Assembly (NCBI GenBank): GCA_964557375.1
Contig: CAZKZZ010000011.1
Coordinates: 1 to 51,014, forward strand
DNA: 51,014 bases
Direction: 5' to 3'
Origin: CAZKZZ01 sp964557375
GTDB lineage: Bacteria > Spirochaetota > Spirochaetia > SPDA01 > CAZJBZ01
How positions within the stretch are numbered: position 1 is the first letter of the stretch; each line of letters opens with the position of its first letter. The notes under the pieces are model-generated. The model was not told where the DNA came from. It ran no database searches and worked only from the letters and a program-made list of their open reading frames with translations. Shown here piece by piece: positions 42,293 through 50,616 of this stretch. The position numbers were made by a program, and so were the translations under genes.

Positions 42293-42661
42293 ATGGCAGA
42301 GAAGATTGCTATAGCGACCGACGGAGATACCGTCTCTCCCCATTTCGGCAGGTGTCAGGAATATACGGTAATAGATGTCGAAGACGGGAAGGTAATACAT
42401 AAAACAACGTTGAAGAATCCGGGCCATGAACCCGGTGTCATACCCCGTTTTCTCAATGAAAATGGAATACACCAGATCATTGCCGGCGGTATGGGGCGTC
42501 GTGCTCAGATGTTGTTCGAACAGTTTGATATTGAATGGGTATTAGGGGTGACCGGTCCCGTTGACCGGGTTATCGACCGGATACTCGACGGTACCTTGTG
42601 TGAAGGAGAAAGTCTCTGTTCTTCGTCAGGGGAACATCACGGAGACTGTGATCATCACTGA
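42293..42661 (+). CDS. NifX/NafY-like (dinitrogenase iron-molybdenum cofactor family) protein 1
   Basis: 122 residues. Pattern of the family: IAIATDGDTVSPHFGRCQEYTV at the N-terminus, then IIAGGMGRRAQMLFEQFDIE and a final helix. These small RNase-H-like proteins carry or scaffold metal clusters (NifX, MTH1175, the orange protein ORP). The C-terminal tail CSSSGEHHGDCDHH is rich in His and Cys and likely binds metal. Ribosome-binding site GGAGG. First gene of the operon. Confidence 0.87.
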   Translation: MAEKIAIATDGDTVSPHFGRCQEYTVIDVEDGKVIHKTTLKNPGHEPGVIPRFLNENGIHQIIAGGMGRRAQMLFEQFDIEWVLGVTGPVDRVIDRILDGTLCEGESLCSSSGEHHGDCDHH

Positions 42662-42676
42662 TATATGGAGGAATTT

Positions 42677-43132
42677 ATGAAAGTTTGTGTTACAGCTACA
42701 GGACCAGGTTTAGAAGCAGAAATTGATCCTCGATTTGGAAGATGCAGTTATTTTGTATTTTACAATCTCGATGATGATTCCGCGGAAAGTATAGAAAACC
42801 CCAATCTTGCCGCTGCCGGAGGGGTCGGTGTTCAATCCGGTCAACTCATGTCTGAAAAGCAGGTAGGAGTGGTCCTTACAGGAAATGTGGGACCGAATGC
42901 GTTTGCAACCCTTAATGCTGCCAATATTTCGATCGTGACCGGAGTGTCCGGAACGGTCGGAGAAGCAGTAGAGAAGTATAAAAACGGTGAGCTCGCTCCT
43001 ACGAGCGGTCCTACCGTGGCCAAGGATGCCGGTAAGACAGGATTCAGTAGTGGAGGCCGTGCAGGCGGTATGGGCCGGGGCGGAGGTCAAGGCCGCGGCG
43101 GCATGGGCGGTCCGCGAACGAGCAGATCATGA
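42677..43132 (+). CDS. NifX-like / ORP-like protein 2 with Gly-rich tail
   Basis: 151 residues from the ATG at 42677; the ATG at 42665 is part of the ribosome-binding region (ATGGAGGAATTT). Family pattern: DPRFGRCSYFVFYNL near residue 18, GVGVQSGQLMSEKQVGVVLT near 50 and VSGTVGEAVEKYKNGEL near 95. The last 30 residues are Gly/Arg-rich (GGMGRGGGQGRGGMGG), a flexible tail. Its stop forms an ATGA overlap with the next gene. Confidence 0.87.
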   Translation: MKVCVTATGPGLEAEIDPRFGRCSYFVFYNLDDDSAESIENPNLAAAGGVGVQSGQLMSEKQVGVVLTGNVGPNAFATLNAANISIVTGVSGTVGEAVEKYKNGELAPTSGPTVAKDAGKTGFSSGGRAGGMGRGGGQGRGGMGGPRTSRS

Positions 43133-43995
43133 CTGTTGCTATTGCCAGCGGTAAAGGGGGGACCGGTAAAACCACCGTTGCTACCGGGCTTGCACTCTCA
43201 CTCGCCGAAGGAAATGCTGAAAGGGAAGGTAATCAGGTCCAGCTCCTCGATTGTGATGTAGAAGAGCCGAACTCTCATTTTTTTTTGCACATGGACAAAG
43301 AGCGGGAAAATAAAGTTACGGTTACCGTACCGCGTATCGATCAGGAAACCTGTACGGCATGCGGTAAATGTGTAAAGGTGTGCCGCTTCAACGCACTTGC
43401 CCTCATAGGAGATGAAGTGCTCGTCTTCGATCAGCTTTGTCACAGCTGCGGAGGATGCACCCTGGTTTGTCCGGTAGACGCGGTAACGGAGCAGCCGAGA
43501 GAAATCGGAGAGATGGAATCGTTTCGCCGCAACGGGATCCATCTGGTACACGGCAGGCTCAATATCGGAGAACCGATGTCGCCTCCCCTTATACGGACCG
43601 TAAAAAAAGAAAAGGACCGGAACAAAACGGTACTCATTGACAGTCCGCCCGGTACGACCTGTCCTATGGTTGTCTCTGTACAGGGAGCGGATTTCTGCAT
43701 TCTGGTAACCGAAAACACACCGTTCGGACTTCACGATCTGGAACTTTCAGTGGAAGTCCTGCAGACCCTCAAGATTCCGATGGGTGTGGTTATCAATCGG
43801 GCGGATATCGGCACGAGCGATGTCGAGGTTTTTTGCCAAGAGCAGCAGATTCCCGTTCTCCTTCGCATTCCGTTTAGTGAAGAAATTGCCCGAGCTTACT
43901 CATCAGGCAGACCATTTGTGGAAGTTCTTCCCGAATATAAACAGACGTTTCGGAACATGTTCGCGGAAATCGAGAAAATGGCAGAAGCAACATAG
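43129..43995 (+). CDS. MinD-superfamily ATPase with inserted ferredoxin domain (1)
   Basis: 288 residues. Deviant Walker A ASGKGGTGKTTVATGLA near residue 6, then an inserted two-cluster ferredoxin module at about 65-115 (CTACGKCVKVC and CHSCGGCTLVC), then the second ATPase half with VLIDSPPGTTCPMV near 165. Proteins of this design occur in pairs in ORP and MinD-Fer4 operons of anaerobes, where they are proposed to couple ATP hydrolysis to metallocluster handling. ATGA overlap with the upstream gene. Confidence 0.92.
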   Translation: MTVAIASGKGGTGKTTVATGLALSLAEGNAEREGNQVQLLDCDVEEPNSHFFLHMDKERENKVTVTVPRIDQETCTACGKCVKVCRFNALALIGDEVLVFDQLCHSCGGCTLVCPVDAVTEQPREIGEMESFRRNGIHLVHGRLNIGEPMSPPLIRTVKKEKDRNKTVLIDSPPGTTCPMVVSVQGADFCILVTENTPFGLHDLELSVEVLQTLKIPMGVVINRADIGTSDVEVFCQEQQIPVLLRIPFSEEIARAYSSGRPFVEVLPEYKQTFRNMFAEIEKMAEAT

Positions 43996-44023
43996 TAGAA
44001 ACACCAAAGGATACAACGAAACC

Positions 44024-44923
44024 ATGAAACAGATAGTTATAATAAGCGGTAAGGGCGGGACAGGAAAAACAGTATTTGCAGGCTCCATTGCTGCGCTCGC
44101 CGAAAGTGCGGTGATAGCGGATTGTGATGTTGATGCGTCCAATCTCCATTTTCTTCTCCATCCCAAAGTACATGAAGAACATGCTTTCAGCGGAGGAGAA
44201 GAAGCGGTGGTCGATCCCGACCAGTGTACCGGGTGCATGCAGTGCAAGGAAGTGTGCAGGTTCCAAGCGGTAGAAATTCAGTTTCCTCCTCCCCCGAAAG
44301 GGAGAGAGATTCCGGAAGGAAGGAAGGCCCGTATCGATCCCATAATGTGTGAAGGATGCGGGGTGTGTGCTGAGATCTGTCCGGAGAAAGCGATCAGGAT
44401 GGAACCGAGGGACGCTGGGAGCTGGTACGTATCCGAGACAAAGGCGGGTACGATGGTCCACGCTGCATTGAAAGCGGGTGAAGAGAATTCCGGTAAACTG
44501 GTAGCGCAAGTAAGAAAGAAAGCGAAAGCGGTTGCAGAAGAGGAGAACAAAGAGTATGTTCTCATCGACGGCCCCCCGGGTACCGGATGCGCGGTCATTT
44601 CGTCGCTTTCCGGTGTCGATATGGCCGTTATCGTTACGGAACCAAGTTTTTCCGGGATTCATGACATGAAACGTGTACTGGAATTGGCAGACCACTTTTC
44701 GATCAAGACGGGAGTCGTCATTAATAAGGCCACGGTAAACGGGGAAAACACCGAAGAGATACGAAAATTCTGCAGAGAACGGAATATCCCCCTCTTCGGC
44801 GAGATCCCGTATTCGAAACGAGTTGTCGAAGCAGTGTCGGAGTGTGTACCTTATGTGGAGTATGCTGATGATGAAGTAAGCAACGCTCTCAAAGATAGCT
44901 GGAGGAATATATGCAAGACGTGA
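44024..44923 (+). CDS. MinD-superfamily ATPase with inserted ferredoxin domain (2)
   Basis: 299 residues from the ATG at 44024, where the conserved fold begins; the frame is open for 240 bases upstream but that is inside the previous gene. Walker A ISGKGGTGKTVFAGSIAA, ferredoxin insert with CTGCMQCKEVC near residue 67 and CEGCGVCAEIC near 108, then LIDGPPGTGCAVISSL near 180. A paralogue of the preceding gene, 28 bases apart. Its 3' end overlaps mrp by 13 bases. Confidence 0.92.
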   Translation: MKQIVIISGKGGTGKTVFAGSIAALAESAVIADCDVDASNLHFLLHPKVHEEHAFSGGEEAVVDPDQCTGCMQCKEVCRFQAVEIQFPPPPKGREIPEGRKARIDPIMCEGCGVCAEICPEKAIRMEPRDAGSWYVSETKAGTMVHAALKAGEENSGKLVAQVRKKAKAVAEEENKEYVLIDGPPGTGCAVISSLSGVDMAVIVTEPSFSGIHDMKRVLELADHFSIKTGVVINKATVNGENTEEIRKFCRERNIPLFGEIPYSKRVVEAVSECVPYVEYADDEVSNALKDSWRNICKT

Positions 44924-45744
44924 ACAGAAAAGAAGAACAGGAGAAGCAGGACAGACGTCTTAAAGAACGTATGAGTAAAGTCAAAAACAAGATCCTGGTC
45001 ATGAGCGGTAAGGGCGGTGTCGGAAAGACCACCGTTGCAGTCAATTTGGCATGGGCCCTTGCAGAGGCCGGAAAGAAAGTCGGGATCTTGGATGTCGATA
45101 TACATGGACCGAATGTTGCTAAAATGCTCGGGATCGATGCGGAACGGGTAGAGGCAACGGAGGGGGGGATCATTCCCATTTCGGTTACTCCCAATCTGAA
45201 GGCGATCAGCATAGCCTTGGTCGGGTATGAACCGGATGCTCCCTTTATCTGGCGCGGGCCGCTGAAAATGGGGGTAATCAAGCAGTTTTTAGCAGATGTA
45301 GAGTGGGAGGACCTCGACTATTTGATCATTGACAGCCCTCCGGGTACAGGTGATGAGCCGCTGAGTGTTGCCCAGCTCATTCCTGATCTCAGAGGCAGTG
45401 TTATCGTTACCACCCCTCAGGAAGTAGCAATCCTCGATTCGAGGAAGTGCATCAACTTTTCGAAACAGCTGAAACTTCCCGTACTCGGTGTTATCGAAAA
45501 TATGAGCGGTCTGATCTGCCCCCACTGCGGCGGTGAAGTAGATCTGTTTGGAAAAGGGGGCGGAGAAAAAGCGGCCGGGGAAATGGACGTCCCGTTTCTC
45601 GGTGCGGTCCCCATTGAACCGTCTATTGTCAGCGGGGCCGACCACGGTAAACCGTTTGTAACAGGTGAAGATGAATCCGTGAGCAGGGAAATCTTCAAGA
45701 AGATGGTGGAACAGCTCGTTGGTGTCGTAGAACCGGTATCGTAG
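44911..45744 (+). CDS. Mrp/ApbC (NBP35-type) iron-sulfur cluster carrier ATPase
   Basis: 277 residues. A charged N-terminal stretch, Walker A MSGKGGVGKTTVAVNLAWAL near residue 31, LDVDIHGPNVAKMLG near 60, the Mrp hallmark FIWRGPLKMGVIKQFL near 112, IIDSPPGTGDEPLS, and the bridging-cluster motif GLICPHCGGEV (CPHC) near 205. Members bind and transfer Fe-S clusters. Third ATPase in a row here; GGAGG precedes the ATG inside the upstream gene. Confidence 0.94.
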   Translation: MQDVNRKEEQEKQDRRLKERMSKVKNKILVMSGKGGVGKTTVAVNLAWALAEAGKKVGILDVDIHGPNVAKMLGIDAERVEATEGGIIPISVTPNLKAISIALVGYEPDAPFIWRGPLKMGVIKQFLADVEWEDLDYLIIDSPPGTGDEPLSVAQLIPDLRGSVIVTTPQEVAILDSRKCINFSKQLKLPVLGVIENMSGLICPHCGGEVDLFGKGGGEKAAGEMDVPFLGAVPIEPSIVSGADHGKPFVTGEDESVSREIFKKMVEQLVGVVEPVS

Positions 45745-45762
45745 AACCATAAAAGTAGAGAC

Positions 45763-46644
45763 ATGAAATCATACCTCGAATGTATACCCTGTTTTATATC
45801 TCAGTCCCTCAACAGCGCCAAATTGTGCGGTGCAGACCGGAAAACCCAGAAGCACATTATAGACCGGGCCTGCTCTCTCGTCCCTTCATTCTCACTCGAG
45901 TCGACACCTCCTGAAATTTCGACCCTTATTTTCCGGATGGTCACCGAGATTTTAGGAGACAAAGATCCCTATAAAAAAATAAAGGAAGAGAGCAACCGGA
46001 AAGCGCTGGAGATTTATCCGGTAATGAAAAAGGCGGCGGAAGAGGCTCTTGATCCGCTTCTTACCGCAGTAGAACTTGCCATTGCCGGTAATATCATCGA
46101 CTATGGGGCTTTTACCGACGTTGATCTCGACAAGGAGATCACATCCATCCTCGAACAGGAGGGGAAGGAGATTGAGCACGAGTCGGACCGACTGTTCAAC
46201 ATCGAGGGCTTGCGGAAATCACTCGATAGAACGGAAACGGTGCTCTACCTCGGCGATAATGCCGGGGAGATTGTTTTCGACAGGATCCTCGTAGAAGAAA
46301 TTGCAAAAAAACCGTCAGTTAAAAAAATATACTTTATGGTGCGGGACGAACCGATTATAAACGACATTCTCACCGATGATTTTTATCAGGTCGGTCTCGA
46401 CAACACGGCGGAGGTGATTACCAGCGGATCAGGAACAGCCGGCGTGATAATCGAGCAGTGCTCGCCGAAGTTCAGAGATATTTTTTACTCCGCGGATACG
46501 GTAATCAGTAAAGGACAGGGCAATTATGAATCGCTCTCCGATATTGACCGGGAGGTTTTCTTTTTGCTCAGGGCGAAATGCGCCATTGTGGCGAGGGACC
46601 TCGGGAGTTCGGTTGGGGATATCATTCTGCTAAAAAAGGATTGA
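45763..46644 (+). CDS. DUF89 / ARMT1-like metal-dependent phosphatase
   Basis: 293 residues. N-terminal CxxC in YLECIPCFISQSL and the conserved metal- and phosphate-binding motifs LYLGDNAGEIVFDRIL near residue 165 and DTVISKGQGNYESL near 245. DUF89 proteins of subfamily I are metal-dependent damage-control phosphatases acting on phosphometabolites (family knowledge); the CxxC form is found in archaea and bacteria. Eighteen bases after mrp, so probably the last gene of the operon; a terminator-like palindrome follows. Confidence 0.85.
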   Translation: MKSYLECIPCFISQSLNSAKLCGADRKTQKHIIDRACSLVPSFSLESTPPEISTLIFRMVTEILGDKDPYKKIKEESNRKALEIYPVMKKAAEEALDPLLTAVELAIAGNIIDYGAFTDVDLDKEITSILEQEGKEIEHESDRLFNIEGLRKSLDRTETVLYLGDNAGEIVFDRILVEEIAKKPSVKKIYFMVRDEPIINDILTDDFYQVGLDNTAEVITSGSGTAGVIIEQCSPKFRDIFYSADTVISKGQGNYESLSDIDREVFFLLRAKCAIVARDLGSSVGDIILLKKD

Positions 46645-46685
46645 GCGTTCCGTCTCTCTCTGATATACTTTTTTTTCATTAATGA

Positions 46686-46735
46686 CTTTCCTGAAAAAAG
46701 GTATTTTTTCAGTAGACTCATTAATATCAGGAAAG
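46686..46735. terminator. Nested palindromic terminator after DUF89, before hisA
   Basis: Inner hairpin ctgaaaaaa-ggta-ttttttcag (46691-46712) inside a wider inverted repeat ctttcctga / tcaggaaag (46686-46694 and 46727-46735). Shares its left half with the terminator at 20135 and the stretch ttttttcagtagactca with 14645-14661. Confidence 0.65.
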
Positions 46736-46764
46736 GCCAACAACGGAATACACGAGGAGCGCTT

Positions 46765-47514
46765 ATGCATATCATTCCCGCAATAGATATATTGAACGGC
46801 GAAGTAGTCAGGCTCCAGCAGGGAGATTATACCACCGCAACTGTGTATAAGAGTGATCCAACCTCCGTAGCAAGAGATTTTCAAAAAGCGGGAGCAACCC
46901 GGCTCCATATAGTGGATCTCGATGCGGCAAGCGGCGGAGGAAAACAGAACCGGAAAAAATTGAGAAAAATACGCAAGCTGTTCGGCGGTATTATAGAGCT
47001 CGGCGGCGGCATTCGAAACGAAGACGATATCGAGGAACTGCTCGATATCGGAATAGACCGGTTTGTGGTTGGTACCACTTTTGCAAAAAACCCTCACATA
47101 GTCGAAGGATGGGTCCAGCATTACGGAAAACTGTTCATCGCGGGCATTGACGCGCGTGATGGAAAAGTAAAGGTGAGCGGCTGGCAGAAGGAAACCGAAC
47201 TCGATTATCTCGAATTGGCGGAACGGGCCAAAACGATCGGGATGTGCAGCATCATTTTTACCAATATTGCACATGACGGGACGATGCAGGGTCCCGATAT
47301 CGAATCTACCAAAAGAGTTGCAGATTCATCGAACCTGCCGGTCATTCATTCCGGGGGAGTGAGAACTGTGGAAGATCTGAAACTGCTCACCGATTCGGGA
47401 GAGACGAAGATCAAAGGCATCATTGTTGGAAAAGCAATCTACGAACAAACGTTGAATCTCGAAGAAGCAATAAAAACGTTTCAATCGGATGATGAGGATG
47501 CGGAGGAATGGTAG
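46765..47514 (+). CDS. hisA: Phosphoribosylformimino-AICAR-ribotide isomerase
   Basis: Histidine biosynthesis isomerase, a TIM barrel of 249 residues. Begins IIPAIDILNGEVVRLQQGDY with the catalytic Asp and KG/RL phosphate strand, ELGGGIRNEDDIEELL near residue 76, FTNIAHDGTMQGPD near 170 (second Asp), and HSGGVRTVEDL near 195. No hisF follows; the next gene is the HisIE-like protein. CGAGGAG ribosome-binding site. Confidence 0.94.
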   Translation: MHIIPAIDILNGEVVRLQQGDYTTATVYKSDPTSVARDFQKAGATRLHIVDLDAASGGGKQNRKKLRKIRKLFGGIIELGGGIRNEDDIEELLDIGIDRFVVGTTFAKNPHIVEGWVQHYGKLFIAGIDARDGKVKVSGWQKETELDYLELAERAKTIGMCSIIFTNIAHDGTMQGPDIESTKRVADSSNLPVIHSGGVRTVEDLKLLTDSGETKIKGIIVGKAIYEQTLNLEEAIKTFQSDDEDAEEW

Positions 47515-47521
47515 ATCAGAA

Positions 47522-48193
47522 ATGGTAAATCAGGAACTCGATACGATCCTGCCCCTGGTCATAACGAGCGGTAATCGGATAGCTGATGTGGTCCTGATGA
47601 ACGAGAAGGGCTACAGAAAAAGCATCGAAACGGGAAAGCTCTGGACGATCCATCCCAAACGGGGGAGGCTGCTCCCTTACGAACCGAAATCAGGCCGGAC
47701 CCCTGGACGGGCCTCTGCAGGATTTGACCGCCTCTCCAAAGGTATCCGCTGGTACCATGCTGAAGTGCCGGAAGATCGGACCGAGAAGCCCGACACCGGA
47801 GCGGGAGAACCTGATTGGGACAATGTGTCCCAATGGAAAAATGACCTCGATGAACTGGAAGGATACGATTTTTCTCACTTCACCGGTACCGGGGATGAAA
47901 GAGTGAACAGCGGTATGCCCGGACCCGAGATCTTGACCCTGCTCGAAGCGATCATCAAAGAACGCCGAGAAGCAATGCCGGAAGGCTCATACACCACGCA
48001 CCTGTTCGAATCCGGCCTCGATAAAATCAGAAAAAAAACCGGAGAAGAGGCGGTAGAACTGATCCTCGCCGAAGGCCGGGAAGAAATCGCCCACGAATCG
48101 GCCGACCTTATCTATCACCTGCTCGTTCTGCTCGAAGCTGCGGGAGTACCGTTACGAGCGGTCCTCGAAGAGCTCCAGAACCGGAGCTCCTGA
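47522..48193 (+). CDS. HisE phosphoribosyl-ATP pyrophosphohydrolase fused to a degenerate HisI-like half
   Basis: About 223 residues; start uncertain (ATG at 47522; ATGs at 47489 and 47498 are in frame inside hisA). Residues 130-215 are a good HisE domain: EAIIKERREAMPEGSYTTHL then IRKKTGEEAVELILAEGREE and HESADLIYHLLVLLE. Residues 10-60 resemble the start of HisI (VVLMNEKGYRKSIETGKLW compare the MN.EAL..T..TG..W pattern), but the zinc- and substrate-binding Cys-rich block of PRA-cyclohydrolase is absent; an Asp/Pro-rich stretch takes its place. So the HisE half may be active and the HisI half probably not. Confidence 0.78.
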   Translation: MVNQELDTILPLVITSGNRIADVVLMNEKGYRKSIETGKLWTIHPKRGRLLPYEPKSGRTPGRASAGFDRLSKGIRWYHAEVPEDRTEKPDTGAGEPDWDNVSQWKNDLDELEGYDFSHFTGTGDERVNSGMPGPEILTLLEAIIKERREAMPEGSYTTHLFESGLDKIRKKTGEEAVELILAEGREEIAHESADLIYHLLVLLEAAGVPLRAVLEELQNRSS

Positions 48194-48266
48194 GGACTGC
48201 TTAAGGATTTCGTTTTTATAACTGCAATAAGGACGACGAGCGAACCTTTGAATTGGTTCCGTCCCG

Positions 48267-49250
48267 TTACCACCGCTGGTGGACGTCCTGTTTTATATAT
48301 TGATTGTAAATATCTTCGACTTTGTTCATGACCGAATCGCTCAATGGAGGAAGATCGGACGCCTGAGCATTGTCTTCCACCTGAGAAGGACGTTTTGCCC
48401 CAGGTATGACGACCGAAACCTCTTCATGCATGAGAATCCACTTTAACGCCATTTGTGCTAAGGTCATACCTTTGGGGAGGACCCCCTTGATCTCTTCTAC
48501 TGCCGCAAGTCCTTTTTCGAATTCGACACCCGCGAATGTCTCCCCAACATCGAAGGCTTTCCCTTCCCGGTTGAAGTTTCGATGGTCGTCTTCGGGGAAA
48601 GTTGATTCTTTGGTCATCTTTCCTGTGAGAAGACCGCTGGCTAACGGCACCCGCACGATGATCCCGATGTTCTTCCGCTTTGCCTCTTTAAAGAAGAGCT
48701 CTTTCGGCCGCTGCCTGAACATGTTGAAAATGATCTGGACCGTCTTTACGTTGGGGTATTCGATTGCCTTGAGTGCTTCTTCTACCTTTTCCACACTCAC
48801 GCCGTAATTCTTGATGATTCCCTCTTCCACCATTTCATCGAGTGCCCCAAACAAGACAGGGTTGTAGTACACTTCCGTGGGAGGGCAGTGGAGCTGGACG
48901 AGGTCTACTGAATCGGTTTTGAGGTTCTTGAGGCTTTCCTGGATAAACCCCCGAATGTTTTCCGGTGTATACTTTTCAGCTACATGGGGGGAGAGTTTTC
49001 GGCCCGCCTTGGAGGCGACATAGATCTTTTCATCGCGACTGTCACGCACCTTGGCAATGAGCTGTTCGCTCCGGCCCATACCGTAGACATCGGCCGTATC
49101 GAAAAAGGTAATGCCTAAGTCAATTGCCTTGTTGAGTGCTGCTATGGATTCTTCATCCTTGACATCACCCCAGCTCGCCCCAATTGCCCAGGAGCCGAAG
49201 CCGACCTCCGAGATTTCCATGCCGGTCTTTCCAAGTGTTCTGTATTTCAT
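48267..49250 (-). CDS. Aldo/keto reductase
   Basis: 327 residues from the ATG at 49250 (AAGGAG upstream; the longer frame adds residues without a ribosome-binding site). NADPH-dependent oxidoreductase barrel: MKYRTLGKTGMEISEVGFGS at the start, catalytic Tyr in FDTADVYGMGRSE near residue 51, Lys in YVASKAGRK near 75, His in VDLVQLHCPP near 118, and IPGAKRPSQVEDNAQA near the C-terminus. Substrate unknown. Monocistronic with promoter at 49298-49326. Confidence 0.92.
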   Translation of the reverse strand: MKYRTLGKTGMEISEVGFGSWAIGASWGDVKDEESIAALNKAIDLGITFFDTADVYGMGRSEQLIAKVRDSRDEKIYVASKAGRKLSPHVAEKYTPENIRGFIQESLKNLKTDSVDLVQLHCPPTEVYYNPVLFGALDEMVEEGIIKNYGVSVEKVEEALKAIEYPNVKTVQIIFNMFRQRPKELFFKEAKRKNIGIIVRVPLASGLLTGKMTKESTFPEDDHRNFNREGKAFDVGETFAGVEFEKGLAAVEEIKGVLPKGMTLAQMALKWILMHEEVSVVIPGAKRPSQVEDNAQASDLPPLSDSVMNKVEDIYNQYIKQDVHQRW

Positions 49251-49297
49251 TTGATTCTCCTTACGTGTTGGTACGGTGCAGTTGAGCACCACCATTA

Positions 49298-49326
49298 ATA
49301 GTAAGGATAATTCGGCCTAGTATCAA
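49298..49326 (-). promoter_or_regulatory. Promoter of the aldo/keto reductase gene
   Basis: On minus, TTGATA (49326-49321), 17-base spacer, TACTAT (49303-49298), about 48 bases before the ATG. Confidence 0.5.
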
Positions 49327-49382
49327 GTTTTATATAGTGCCTCAAACCTTGTTACAGGTGATACGGATGAAAATGATACAGG

Positions 49383-50468
49383 CTATTCGACCGCTTCCGC
49401 GACGAGGTCCCCCACTTCACTCGTGGAGTAGCCCATCTTTCCGGCCTGAAGGCTCTTGATCTTTGTGCCAGTTACATGCTTGATCGCCTCTTCGACGGCA
49501 AAGGAAGCTTTCGTCTCTCCCAATGTGTCGAGCAGCATGGACCCTGCGGCAATGGCCGCCAGAGGGTTGATCAGGTTTTTTCCGGTATATTTGGGAGCAG
49601 AGCCGCCGATCGGTTCGAACATGCTCACACCTTCAGGGTTGATGTTCCCTCCCGCGGCAATTCCCATACCGCCCTGGGTCATGGCCCCCAAATCGGTAAT
49701 GATGTCTCCGAACATATTGCTCGTAACAAGAACATCGAACCACTCCGGATTTTTGACCATCCACATGCAGGTTGCATCCACATGATAATAATCTCTGCGG
49801 ATATCGGGGTAGTCGGATTCGCCGATCTGATGAAAGGCGCGCTCCCACAAGTCAAATACATAGGTTAGCACGTTGGTCTTTCCCACGAGGCCTAACGTGT
49901 TCTCTTTACCCTTACCGAGCGCTTTCTTACCTCTGGCCTTGGCATATTCGAACGCGTAGCGGAGGCACCGCTCTACCTGAAATCTGTTGTACACCATGCT
50001 CTGTACCGCGACTTCCTGGGGGGTGTCTTTCATGGAGATACCGCCCGTACCGGTGTAGATACCACCGGTGTTCTCGCGCACCACTACATAGTCGATCTCA
50101 TCGGGTCCCTTGTCTTTGAGCGGGGTTTCGATTCCGGGATAGAGACGAACAGGGCGGAGATTGATGTACTGGTCCAGTTCGAACCGCAGTTTGAGAAGAA
50201 TCCCCTTCTCGAGAACTCCCGGTTTGACATCGGGATGGCCGATTGCGCCTAAGTAAATAGCGTCGAACTGCTTGAGCTCTTCGGGGGCGGATTCCGGGAG
50301 GACTTCTCCGGTTTTTAGATACCGGTCTCCCCCGAAATCGAATTCAGTCGTATCGAGAGAAAAATTATAGACCGAAGCGGCGGCATTGAGAACTTTGAGA
50401 CCCTCCCGGACTACTTCCGGTCCGGTCCCGTCGCCCGGCAGTACTGCTATTTTATATGTTTTACCCAT
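49383..50468 (-). CDS. leuB: 3-Isopropylmalate dehydrogenase (LeuB-type beta-decarboxylating dehydrogenase)
   Basis: 361 residues from the ATG at 50468 (AAGGAG seven bases upstream; the longer frame is not needed). IAVLPGDGTGPEVVREGLKV at the N-terminus, RPVRLYPGIETPL near residue 110, VVVRENTGGIYTG near 130, the metal-binding MFGDIITDLGA near 250 and GSAPKYTGKNLINPLAAIAA near 290. The family also holds isocitrate, homoisocitrate and tartrate dehydrogenases; the LRPVRLYPG stretch fits LeuB, but substrate cannot be proved by eye. No other leucine gene is adjacent. Confidence 0.82.
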   Translation of the reverse strand: MGKTYKIAVLPGDGTGPEVVREGLKVLNAAASVYNFSLDTTEFDFGGDRYLKTGEVLPESAPEELKQFDAIYLGAIGHPDVKPGVLEKGILLKLRFELDQYINLRPVRLYPGIETPLKDKGPDEIDYVVVRENTGGIYTGTGGISMKDTPQEVAVQSMVYNRFQVERCLRYAFEYAKARGKKALGKGKENTLGLVGKTNVLTYVFDLWERAFHQIGESDYPDIRRDYYHVDATCMWMVKNPEWFDVLVTSNMFGDIITDLGAMTQGGMGIAAGGNINPEGVSMFEPIGGSAPKYTGKNLINPLAAIAAGSMLLDTLGETKASFAVEEAIKHVTGTKIKSLQAGKMGYSTSEVGDLVAEAVE

Positions 50469-50496
50469 TTTGTGCTCCTTCTCGTTGTGTCGTTCT

Positions 50497-50525
50497 TTTA
50501 TAACGAATCTCAGGATTACAGTCAA
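50497..50525 (-). promoter_or_regulatory. leuB promoter
   Basis: On minus, TTGACT (50525-50520), 17-base spacer, TATAAA (50502-50497), about 29 bases before the ATG. Confidence 0.65.
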
Positions 50526-50565
50526 CGAGCCGTGCCGGTGTCGTGGTGGTTTTTTTGTCTCTCGG

Positions 50566-50594
50566 TTGAAGCCGTTTCTCTATTCGCCTATACT
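50566..50594 (+). promoter_or_regulatory. Promoter of the AI-2E/PerM-family gene
   Basis: TTGAAG (50566-50571), 17-base spacer, TATACT (50589-50594), 22 bases before the ATG at 50617. Confidence 0.5.
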
Positions 50595-50616
50595 TTTGGG
50601 TAATGAGTGTATCTGT

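Noticed and set aside
43784..44023. Longer N-terminus for the second MinD-ferredoxin ATPase
   Set aside because: Those bases encode the preceding ATPase in another frame; the MinD fold begins at the ATG at 44024.
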